DNA of 64,000 nt, from positions 62,001 to 126,000 of the forward strand of contig CAJTFE010000009.1 of the NCBI GenBank assembly GCA_910575725.1, given 5' to 3'. The notes under the pieces were generated by a model. It was not told where the DNA came from. It searched no databases and worked only from the letters and a program-made list of their open reading frames with translations. The DNA is from Clostridia bacterium. Its GTDB lineage: Bacteria; Bacillota; Clostridia; Lachnospirales; Lachnospiraceae. Made by a program: the position numbers and the translations under genes. Below are positions 57,714 to 64,000 of the stretch, piece by piece. Numbering within the stretch: position 1 is the first letter of the stretch; the number at the start of each line of letters is the position of its first letter.

Positions 57714-59330
57714 TTACTCGCCTCCCCCACCGTTCAGCCAGGTTTTCAGTAACTGGGCGGATATCTCAGGATTCTCCTCCGTAAAGTCACGGATATTCTG
57801 CTTTAACTCCATGCCTCTGTCGTTCTGGAAATCAAGAATCTCTTTATTAAAGTCAAAGCTCGGCATCTGTTCCAGTATTGCTGCCGCATCGCCTTCTGCC
57901 GCTGCCGCTTCCTCCGCTGCCTTTTTCTTCTTACGCTTGCTGTTCAGCACAAGCAGGACAATGGCTACAACCAGCAGTACCAGCACAACTACCAGCAGGA
58001 TATAGAAGAGCGGGCTGGAAACCATCTGACTGAAGACGCCTCCCTCTTCCTCAGGCTCTTCCGGCTGGAAGGTATCCTGATAGAAGGGACCGCTTACAAC
58101 GGAAATCTTACTGTTCCAGTCAATCTCTGCAATTCCTGCCGCATTTCCCACCAGAGACCGGAGGTCTCCTACCGTGAGGCTGCCGTAGCTGTCGCCGTTC
58201 ACCGCTACGGAAACGGTCAGATCCTCCAGAGCGCCCGGGGTTATCTGCCCCTGTTCCTTAATCTGATTTACCAGAAACTCTTTGTCCCAGCTTCGGGCTC
58301 CATAGCCCTCCACTCCGTCCTCCTCAGCTCCCGTATCGTACACCGGGGTGTCTGCATTGGTATCGGCTCCGGCAACGCCGCCTTCTACTGCGTCCTTGGT
58401 GCCGGAGATCTCGATGGTTCCCTGGTCATGGGAAACGATTCCTGTCTTATCGTCCTGGTTGATCTTATCCGGCGTTGTATATGTAATGCTCTCACGGAGC
58501 AGGGTCTGCATATTAATCTGGGCCTTGGCGGAAACGTAGATGTTTTCCTCCCCATAGAAAGGAATCAGTACATGGAGCACCTTCTCGCAAATCTGATCCT
58601 CCACCATTCTTGCAATCTCGTCCGTATCCTTGCTGGTCAGGCCGCTCTGTTCGTCCTCCGCAGTGTTGATCTCATTTCCCGTGGCGCTGTCAACGACTAC
58701 CACATTCTCTGCTTCCAGCCCCGGTACGCCGGAGGCTACCAGAAGCTGAACTGCTTTGGCCTGCTCGATACTGGGAGAAGCGCCGTTCTCCATTGTCAGC
58801 ATAACGTGGCCTGTGGTTTCGTTCAGCGCATCTTCTGTAAGCACGTATTTCCGCTGCTCACCCAGGGCAATGGTTACCTTGGCGTCCTGTACCCCGTCAA
58901 TCACCCGTATGGTAGCTGCAATCCGTTCCTGCAGGTCATACAGGGCATAGCGGTCCTTGTCGGTGTCTGTGGTCATCAGACCTGCATTCTCGGTATATAC
59001 CTGATAGCCGAAGCCGCTCTTTGGATAGCCCTCGAAAGCCAGGCTTGCCCTTGTCTGATCCAGTATCTTCTCCGGAACCCGGATGACCCCGTTCTCGGAA
59101 TATTGGTAATCAATCTCCGATTCCTGGAGCTTGCCCATAATCTCCTGGGCCTCTTCTGCGTTCAGTCCGGAAAACAAGACCTCATAACCACTGTTTCTGT
59201 TCAGAAGCAGGGCTATCACAATGGAAAAAACGATCAGGCCTCCAACACCGGCCAGTATAATCTTTTTTGTCCTGCTCTCCAGTTTAGAAACAACCGCCTT
59301 TAACTGTTCTAACCGTTCTTTTACATTCAT
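57714..59330 (-). CDS. fliF: Flagellar MS-ring protein FliF
   Basis: A 538-residue MS-ring protein with two membrane helices (IILAGVGGLIVFSIVIALLLN near the start and LFYILLVVVLVLLVVAIVLLVL at about 435). Between them lie ring-building motifs (SGLNAEEAQEIMGKL, LAFEGYPKSGFGYQVY, RYALYDLQERIAATIRVIDGVQDAKVTIAL). The C-terminal FliG-binding tail is NIRDFTEENPEISAQLLKTWLNGGG. The expected length and order after fliE support it. Confidence 0.97.
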   Translation of the reverse strand: MNVKERLEQLKAVVSKLESRTKKIILAGVGGLIVFSIVIALLLNRNSGYEVLFSGLNAEEAQEIMGKLQESEIDYQYSENGVIRVPEKILDQTRASLAFEGYPKSGFGYQVYTENAGLMTTDTDKDRYALYDLQERIAATIRVIDGVQDAKVTIALGEQRKYVLTEDALNETTGHVMLTMENGASPSIEQAKAVQLLVASGVPGLEAENVVVVDSATGNEINTAEDEQSGLTSKDTDEIARMVEDQICEKVLHVLIPFYGEENIYVSAKAQINMQTLLRESITYTTPDKINQDDKTGIVSHDQGTIEISGTKDAVEGGVAGADTNADTPVYDTGAEEDGVEGYGARSWDKEFLVNQIKEQGQITPGALEDLTVSVAVNGDSYGSLTVGDLRSLVGNAAGIAEIDWNSKISVVSGPFYQDTFQPEEPEEEGGVFSQMVSSPLFYILLVVVLVLLVVAIVLLVLNSKRKKKKAAEEAAAAEGDAAAILEQMPSFDFNKEILDFQNDRGMELKQNIRDFTEENPEISAQLLKTWLNGGGGE

Positions 59331-59519
59331 GGTCGTTTCTTTTCCCTTCTATGTTAATCTGTGGAATTCTCTAAACTTACAATATATTCTCTGACAATAT
59401 GCGCTTCTCACAAGATGCCGTCCAAAGCATTCTTCTTACTACACGCAAAATACATCTGCCTGTACGTGTAAATCATTGCACCCAAGAAGATGTACTTAAC
59501 GTTTCTATCCAGAAGAACC

Positions 59520-59882
59520 TTACATGGATATGGTAATCAGTGAATTGTAGGCCTCCAGAGCCTTATTGCGCATCTGCACCAGCAGATCCGTAGCAAGCTG
59601 AAGCTCTGATCCGGCAATCGGCACCGAATGGGGATCGTCCAGCTGTCCGGTGGAAAGGAGGTACTGCTGCTTCATATAATTGTCCTCCAGCTCCGCTACG
59701 CTGTTGATCATATCTCCGAAAATACTGCCGAACAGGGAGGTCTCTTCCTCATCAAGCTTTTCCACGCCTCCGAGTGTTCCAAAGGTACCGAAGGTTCCCA
59801 GCACATCGGATACGCCGGCTGTACCGTTCACTCCCTGCATAAAGTTGACGGGTGTCATTGGTGTTATAAACATATCACTCAT
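59520..59882 (-). CDS. fliE: Flagellar hook-basal body protein FliE
   Basis: A 120-residue protein linking MS ring and rod. The C-terminal half fits FliE: SIFGDMINSVAELEDNYMKQQYLLSTGQLDDPHSVPIAGSELQLATDLLVQMRNKALEAYNSLITISM-type. The N-terminus is Gly/Thr-rich and less conserved. It lies directly after flgB, since flgC is displaced. A 189-bp gap to fliF holds no gene. Confidence 0.92.
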   Translation of the reverse strand: MSDMFITPMTPVNFMQGVNGTAGVSDVLGTFGTFGTLGGVEKLDEEETSLFGSIFGDMINSVAELEDNYMKQQYLLSTGQLDDPHSVPIAGSELQLATDLLVQMRNKALEAYNSLITISM

Positions 59883-59946
59883 ATAAGCTTCTCATCCTTT
59901 TTTCTAATCTATGTTATGTCACAGCCCTCTTCGGGGTTCCTCCTGC

Positions 59947-60330
59947 TTACTGGCCTCTGATAACGCCCCTTAACCTGGTGAAATCGCTGTTCATGGCATT
60001 CAGCACATACTGATACTGAAGCTGGGCCCTTGCCATCTCCACTTCCTCGGAGTCGGCATTCACATTATTGTCATCCAGACGGGCGGAACTCTCTGTCTCG
60101 TTTATCGTATAAGAGGAGTTCTCTATGATGCTGCGTGTACGGGAGGCATTCCCCGCCGCTCTCGCAAGCTTCAGACGGTTTTGATATTCATCCTCGAAGG
60201 TTACATACTTGGACTTGTAACCGGGGGTATCCACATTGGATAGATTGTGAGCGATGGTAAGCTGTTTTGCCCACAAGAAGTCTAAGGATTTTGAGGTCAT
60301 GGAAATGGAATTTCCAAACATCAGATTCAT
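59947..60330 (-). CDS. flgB: Flagellar rod protein FlgB
   Basis: A 127-residue proximal rod protein: SISMTSKSLDFLWAKQLTIAHNLSNVDTPGYKSKYVTFEDEYQNRL at the N-terminus and ELVEMARAQLQYQYVLNAM-like sequence (VEMARAQLQYQYVLNAMNSDFTRLRGVIRGQ) at the end. It heads the main flagellar operon. A sigma-A promoter lies about 75 nt upstream. Confidence 0.94.
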   Translation of the reverse strand: MNLMFGNSISMTSKSLDFLWAKQLTIAHNLSNVDTPGYKSKYVTFEDEYQNRLKLARAAGNASRTRSIIENSSYTINETESSARLDDNNVNADSEEVEMARAQLQYQYVLNAMNSDFTRLRGVIRGQ

Positions 60331-60404
60331 AATTAATCTTCCCTTCCGCTGTACCGGTATCTGCCGGACGCATTTCTTCCCACTATAAAACTATCTCATT
60401 CAAC

Positions 60405-60433
60405 ATTTTACTGCTTTTTTCGCTATTTTTCAA
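60405..60433 (-). promoter_or_regulatory. Sigma-A promoter of the flgB operon
   Basis: Minus strand: -35 TTGAAA (60433-60428), a 17-nt spacer and -10 TAAAAT (60410-60405). An inverted repeat GACGTTT/AAACGTC (about 60477-60501) lies upstream and might bind a regulator. This is the last clear promoter before about 29 kb of co-directional genes. Confidence 0.75.
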
Positions 60434-60541
60434 CAAAAAATTCTCGGAATTTTTTCACAATTACAGATTTTATTTGACGTTTTCGGTTCTATTAAACGTC
60501 GTTATGATTACTAGCTTCGGCCGTTTTAAAACCGCATTTTC

Positions 60542-61297
60542 TTATAAAAGAGAGTCTCCTGCACTGTCCTCCTCGTCGGAGAACACATTCGCATTAAACA
60601 TGGTTTCCATCTTTAGACGCATCATCTCTACCATGTACTGGGCGTCCTCCTGACTGAAGGTAAGTCCCGTGCTGCCTGTCCCGGCCGCCAGCTGGGAGAG
60701 AAGCTCAATGGCTGACTGATAGGCGCTGCTTCCGGCGGCTCCTGTAGTGAGAACTCCGCTTAAGTCCATATCCTCCCCTGCATAAGAAAGCACCTTCTGC
60801 ACATAATTCTGAGTCTCTTGAAAAGGCGGAATACCGCCGTACTTGTCAACGTTGCCGCTGCCGGCGTTGTAAGCGCTTAAAGCCAGAGCCTTATTGCCCT
60901 GGTAACGCTCCAGAAGACCGGCGATATACTTGGCGCCTCCCATGATATTGCTGCGGGCGTCAAAGCTGTCTTCCACGCCTAAGGAACGGGCTGTGGCAGG
61001 CATCAGCTGCATCACGCCCTGTGCGCCTGCAGAGGAGACTGCCTGAGGATTGAAGCCGGATTCAGCCTTCCCAATGGCCTTCAAAAAGTTGACATCCAGT
61101 CCATAGAGCTGTGCCGCCTCCTGGAAGATGTTCTCCATGCTCTCGGTAGTCTGCAGAGCGCTCTTCACGCTGTCCTGGAAGCTTGCGCCTTTTGTCCTGG
61201 ATGATGCTGCATTGTTTTCATAAACCGTATGTATGCCCTGCTGTCCGCCTGCGCCCATAAGATACGGATTCAGCCGGGCGGTCTGATTAAACTCCAT
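60542..61297 (-). CDS. Lytic transglycosylase (SLT domain)
   Basis: A 251-residue cell-wall enzyme. The SLT domain (about 60-175) shows EAAQLYGLDVNFLKAIGKAESGFNPQAVSSAGAQGVMQLMPATARSLGV, with catalytic Glu in AESGFN, and ALSAYNAGSGNVDKYGGIPPFQETQNYVQKVL. No signal peptide is seen. Together with the place just before flgB, this suggests export through the flagellar system to open peptidoglycan for the rod, like the FlgJ or SltF role. Single-gene unit with its own promoter and a long leader. Confidence 0.88.
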   Translation of the reverse strand: MEFNQTARLNPYLMGAGGQQGIHTVYENNAASSRTKGASFQDSVKSALQTTESMENIFQEAAQLYGLDVNFLKAIGKAESGFNPQAVSSAGAQGVMQLMPATARSLGVEDSFDARSNIMGGAKYIAGLLERYQGNKALALSAYNAGSGNVDKYGGIPPFQETQNYVQKVLSYAGEDMDLSGVLTTGAAGSSAYQSAIELLSQLAAGTGSTGLTFSQEDAQYMVEMMRLKMETMFNANVFSDEEDSAGDSLL

Positions 61298-61511
61298 ATA
61301 TGCCTCTTTCCTTTGCTATAGTCTTGAATATCTTCATCTGAAAGGATGCCTCTTCATTCAAAGCTTTGACTTGATATTCTTTATTAAGCTATGTTTCTTT
61401 TCCTCTGTCTATGAGAGATTTTTTCGCCACAGATAAGGAATACCATTTGCCCAATTGCCCTTTAGAGACAAATTTCTCCATTTAAAGGACAAAAAGGCCC
61501 ATACAGCTTCT

Positions 61512-61540
61512 ATAATATATGAATCCATAAAAATTGTCAA
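61512..61540 (-). promoter_or_regulatory. Strong sigma-A promoter upstream of the transglycosylase
   Basis: Minus strand: perfect -35 TTGACA (61540-61535), a 17-nt spacer and -10 TATTAT (61517-61512). Transcription would begin near 61505 and run into the flgB operon unless stopped. Confidence 0.82.
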
Positions 61541-61711
61541 CCAATCCGGTGCGGCATGAGTCACAATTATTTCTGGAAATTTACCGTGAGATTAAGAGAT
61601 TTTTCCCAAGCATCTCAAGAAAACAGGCAAAAATGAGAGACCGCCGGCCATAATGGACTAAATTTTTCAAAAATATCATCCAATATCTCCTAACAGTCCC
61701 TGAATTTTTCC

Positions 61712-61744
61712 AAAATTCTCTCAGCAGGCTGACGAGAATTTTTT
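61712..61744 (-). terminator. Terminator of fliW-csrA
   Basis: AAAATTCTC and GAGAATTTT pair around CAGC/GCTG, starting just after the csrA stop. The stem ends in a short T-run on both strands. The AT-rich stem makes it moderately convincing. Confidence 0.6.
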
Positions 61745-61749
61745 GTGTG

Positions 61750-61983
61750 TTACTTCTCTTCCTTTTTCATTATCTTCTTCACCGCGTCCAGTGCGCAAGG
61801 GCCGGTTTTTGCTGCCTCACGGTTCACGCTGGCTGCTTCTGCCAGCTCTTTGCGGAGGATGGACACATCCTTTGGGGCGTCAAAGGCCAGCTTGATCCAG
61901 TCCATGCCAATCTCCAGGACCGTAACCTCTATATTTTCTCCTATGATGACAGATTCATTCTTTTTTCGTTGTAAAATCAGCAT
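61750..61983 (-). CDS. csrA: Carbon storage regulator CsrA
   Basis: A 77-residue RNA-binding regulator: MLILQRKKNESVIIGENIEVTVLEIGMDWIKLAFDAPKDVSILRKELAEAA, with the two RNA-contact strands intact. The C-terminus is extended by about 15 residues (PCALDAVKKIMKKEEK). In Firmicutes CsrA blocks flagellin translation until FliW sequesters it. GGAGGAG precedes the ATG at 61983; a longer frame to 62010 is rejected. It follows fliW directly. Confidence 0.95.
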   Translation of the reverse strand: MLILQRKKNESVIIGENIEVTVLEIGMDWIKLAFDAPKDVSILRKELAEAASVNREAAKTGPCALDAVKKIMKKEEK

Positions 61984-61984
61984 C

Positions 61985-62428
61985 TTACTCCTCCCTCCCC
62001 TTCTGCTCACCTAAGGCATGGCGGAAAGTGTAGGCCGGATCATCCAGGATAATCTGCCGGGCATCCCGGGTTTTTGCATTTACGGCAATAGGCGCTTTCA
62101 AGTTTGCCGTACTGTCAGCAGCCTGCTCCCGGATCACGCCAATCACATAGTAGGAAATGTCCTCTTCCGCCGGGGAGCCAATCGCGCTCCTGTCTGCCTC
62201 TGAGATCTTCGGATCGTAATCGGTAAAAAAGTAAAAGGGGTTCAAAAGGATAAAGCTCAACGCCTCCTCATCCAGGGACTGCAGGCAGATCAAGGCGTCT
62301 GACCCCTCGTCAAAAGGAATGGGAAGAAAACTTTTCTGTTCCTCGAATCCAAACAGCCCTTCCGGAAAATGAATGGTTTCCCGGTCTGTGTACTCAATTT
62401 CTCCAAAATATTTGTTGTTAATCTTCAT
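61985..62428 (-). CDS. fliW: Flagellar assembly factor FliW
   Basis: A 147-residue CsrA antagonist: KYFGEIEYTDRETIHFPEGLFGFEEQKSFLPIPFDEGSDALICLQSLDEEALSFILLNPFYFF and YVIGVIREQAADSTANLKAPIAVNAKTRDARQIILDDPAY are typical. It also binds flagellin, linking flagellin levels to csrA activity. The stop is separated from the csrA start by a single base. A terminator stands between yviE and fliW, so fliW-csrA may have its own promoter. Confidence 0.95.
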   Translation of the reverse strand: MKINNKYFGEIEYTDRETIHFPEGLFGFEEQKSFLPIPFDEGSDALICLQSLDEEALSFILLNPFYFFTDYDPKISEADRSAIGSPAEEDISYYVIGVIREQAADSTANLKAPIAVNAKTRDARQIILDDPAYTFRHALGEQKGREE

Positions 62429-62505
62429 CTATGACCTCCGTAAAGACTTCGTCCAATCTTAAGGGATTCTTCTTTCCTGTCAAAAAAAGGAAATTTTTAT
62501 AAAGG

Positions 62506-62528
62506 AAAAAGGGCTTATTGCTAAGCCC
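62506..62528 (-). terminator. Terminator overlapping the yviE stop
   Basis: Minus strand: GGGCTTA-GCAA-TAAGCCC followed by TTTTT. The first stem arm contains the last codon and the TAG of yviE, so the signal overlaps coding sequence. Confidence 0.75.
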
Positions 62529-63126
62529 TTACATCTAACGGTTCAAAATTGGGATCAGCACTTGGCGGAACATAGATGGGGCCGCCAATATACTCAATCC
62601 TTACCTCCGGATGCTGTGTGATGGAAAGCTCGATGTCGCCGGGAACGAATTCAAAGTTTCCGTTGGCAACCTTCATGTCAAAATTCAGCTTATCCATCTG
62701 ATAATTGATGATCAGATCTCCAGCCTGGTAGTCCAGCTCCACTGGTGCGGAAGGTGTAAAGCCAAGCTCAAATTCTCCCGTAGGCTGCGGATTCCTGCTG
62801 GCAAAAATCTGTCCCAGCACATCCTCCCCTATCTTTGCCTTCAGCATCAAATGCCCTTCCTGGGCCAGCTGGGCCGTTGCCTCATAAGCGGACTGCTGTC
62901 CCTTCTGCGCCGTCTGTTTTAAGCTGGTGGCAGGGGTGGGAACTACTGAGTTCCGCGCCTCAAAAGAATCAATATTCAATTTTACCGGCCGGCTTTTGAT
63001 GGTCATGCCACCCTTATCCCGGCTAATCTCCACCTCAGCAGTTGCATTCTTATACTGCATACGTGCATTCTGTATCTTCAACTCATACTGAATCGGTACG
63101 GTTGTGATATTAATTAACTGCTTCAT
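62521..63126 (-). CDS. yviE: DUF6470/YviE-family protein
   Basis: A 201-residue protein matching Bacillus YviE, a gene usually found between flgL and fliW: ITTVPIQYELKIQNARMQYKNATAEVEISRDKGGMTIKSRPVKLNIDSFEARNS, EDVLGQIFASRNPQPTGEFELGFTP and IELSITQHPEVRIEYIGGPIYVPPSADPNFEPLDVRA. Its role is unknown; the position suggests filament or flagellin control. The start at 63126 is chosen because GGAGGGG lies upstream, inside a longer frame. Confidence 0.85.
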   Translation of the reverse strand: MKQLINITTVPIQYELKIQNARMQYKNATAEVEISRDKGGMTIKSRPVKLNIDSFEARNSVVPTPATSLKQTAQKGQQSAYEATAQLAQEGHLMLKAKIGEDVLGQIFASRNPQPTGEFELGFTPSAPVELDYQAGDLIINYQMDKLNFDMKVANGNFEFVPGDIELSITQHPEVRIEYIGGPIYVPPSADPNFEPLDVRA

Positions 63127-63196
63127 ACCATGCTTCCCCTCCAAACCATGTAAAATTCATTCTATTGCTTATTATCCAGCCCTCCGCTGCCCTCTG

Positions 63197-64000
63197 TTAA
63201 TTCATAAAGTCAATAAAGGACGGTGTAAGAATGTTCGTTCCTATCTTCAAGGCTGCATTGTATGCATATTGCGCCCAGGAGAATTCTGTGATTGCTTCCG
63301 CCATATCTACGTTGACTACATTGTCGAACTGCTCAGTCAGGTTGATCTGCTGATCCTCCAGTCTGCCCTTGGTGTTCTCAAGGAAATTGGTTCTTGTACC
63401 GATGGTAGTTAAATTATCGGCGAGAAGTCCTCTGGCGTCGTCGAAAGCATTCAGAAGCTCCTTATACTCCTCCGTATCAAAATCTTCCTTCTCTAGAACA
63501 TCTGCTATCTTGCCGGCCAGCTCAATCAGGTTTTTGCTGTTGCCGTTGCCATCAGTTCCATAGCCCACTACGTTGATACCCGGAAGGGAAGTATTGAAGG
63601 CGCTGGAATTCACTACATCGTTTCCTTCCATAGTCAAGCCAAAGCCCAGATCTGTATATACCTGTTCGTTTGCCATCTTCTTTAACTTTTCCAATTCATC
63701 CGCATTAGTCGTGCTCACATCCACTCCACGATAGTAAAGCTTCTTCGAGCCATCCGCCTCTGTACGAAGCTCAAAGGGCGGCTTATCTCCCGCAGCTCCG
63801 CCGAAGGCAAACTTATCGCCATAGCTGGCATTCATACTCATGGTCATAGATTCCTGAGCTTGTCGAAATGCCTGGGCGTAAGACTTACGCACGTCATGAG
63901 TCCAGTTGGTGCCGTTCATGGCCTCCAGTCCGTACTTCTTGCTTAAGAACCGGGCCTGGGTGTTAATCTGTGTAATGGCATCCTCCTGGGCGTTCTGGAA
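63197..64000 (-). CDS. flgL: Flagellar hook-filament junction protein FlgL (N-terminus outside window)
   Basis: At least 267 residues are visible; the frame stays open through the right edge (FQNAQEDAITQINTQARFLSKKYGLEAMNGTNWTHDVRKSYAQAFRQAQESM). The C-terminus GTRTNFLENTKGRLEDQQINLTEQFDNVVNVDMAEAITEFSWAQYAYNAALKIGTNILTPSFIDFMN-type is the flagellin/FlgL coiled-coil end. FlgL is favoured over flagellin because yviE-fliW-csrA follow it, the usual flgK-flgL-yviE-fliW-csrA order. The ATG at 63919 is internal and not the true start. Confidence 0.85.
   Translation of the reverse strand, partial: FQNAQEDAITQINTQARFLSKKYGLEAMNGTNWTHDVRKSYAQAFRQAQESMTMSMNASYGDKFAFGGAAGDKPPFELRTEADGSKKLYYRGVDVSTTNADELEKLKKMANEQVYTDLGFGLTMEGNDVVNSSAFNTSLPGINVVGYGTDGNGNSKNLIELAGKIADVLEKEDFDTEEYKELLNAFDDARGLLADNLTTIGTRTNFLENTKGRLEDQQINLTEQFDNVVNVDMAEAITEFSWAQYAYNAALKIGTNILTPSFIDFMN

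Larger units (their letters stand above)
61298..61749. other. Gene-free stretch between csrA and the transglycosylase
   Basis: 452 bp without a credible gene. It holds the csrA terminator, a consensus promoter and a leader of about 210 nt for the transglycosylase. The leader is AT-rich with several GGA triplets, which could be CsrA sites, but none is set in a clear hairpin. The c-di-GMP riboswitch core was not found. Confidence 0.6.

Noticed and set aside
61298-61505. c-di-GMP-I riboswitch in the leader before the transglycosylase and flgB operon
   Set aside because: Such switches occur before flagellar operons in some Clostridia, but the GACGCAAAGCC core and the GGGUUACC-type tetraloop receptor were not found. 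A GACGCAAAGG at about 37160 lies on the wrong strand and without the fold.

Overview
The window looks like the chromosome of a motile, spore-forming member of the Clostridia, most likely Lachnospiraceae-like. The basis is the mix of sporulation genes (spoIIM, a SpoVB-type flippase), RNase Y, an iscR-iscS-iscU-mnmA operon without Hsc chaperones, FliY in the motor switch, sigma-D, FliW/CsrA, and strong sigma-A promoters and Shine-Dalgarno sites. The species cannot be named from sequence alone. Most genes lie on the minus strand.

Left part (1-31.6 kb). The glycolytic cluster gapA-pgk-tpiA (tpiA cut by the left edge) is followed by a small accessory pocket. There, a 1,584-bp IS110-family element sits precisely inside a DUF1016/YhcG-type nuclease gene, next to a decayed HicB fragment. 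Then come a PHP-family histidinol phosphatase, an AAA/DUF1703 gene that has lost its nuclease core, the Fe-S/tRNA thiolation operon, a SpoVB-like flippase, DAHP synthase, xerD, spoIIM, proC, rny, a membrane protein of unknown function, a CapA-like phosphatase, an intact AAA/DUF1703 paralogue, an OPT transporter coupled to a PqqD-like protein, a purine permease, a DUF4358 lipoprotein, an ABC-F ATPase and a PilZ protein.

Right part (31.6-64 kb). This is a nearly continuous motility and chemotaxis locus read leftwards: flgL, yviE, fliW, csrA, a lytic transglycosylase, then flgB-fliE-F-G-H-I-J-K-flgD-(TIGR02530)-flgE-flbD-motA-motB-fliM-cheY-flgC-fliY-fliO-P-Q-R-flhB-flhA-fliA-two FlgF/G-type rod genes-cheC-cheD-cheV. 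It ends with an EAL-HDOD gene and a REC/HD-GYP/PAS/GGDEF gene, so assembly, switching, chemotaxis and c-di-GMP control appear to be transcribed together. flgC is displaced from flgB, and fliL, flhF and flhG are not seen.

The most unusual content is non-coding. (1) The IS110 element carries a candidate bridge RNA whose short guides match both the element's own junction and the interrupted target, each around the same TTA core. (2) Several families of long palindromes recur. One (three copies) sits 25-27 nt upstream of start codons with compensatory stem changes. Another (two copies, about 210 bp) sits between convergent genes, with outer arms that differ between copies but pair perfectly within each. 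Others lie in the gapA-pgk-tpiA spacers and in front of proC, capA and an AAA gene. (3) FliY carries a tandem 38-residue repeat, each unit holding a FliM-like CheY-binding peptide.
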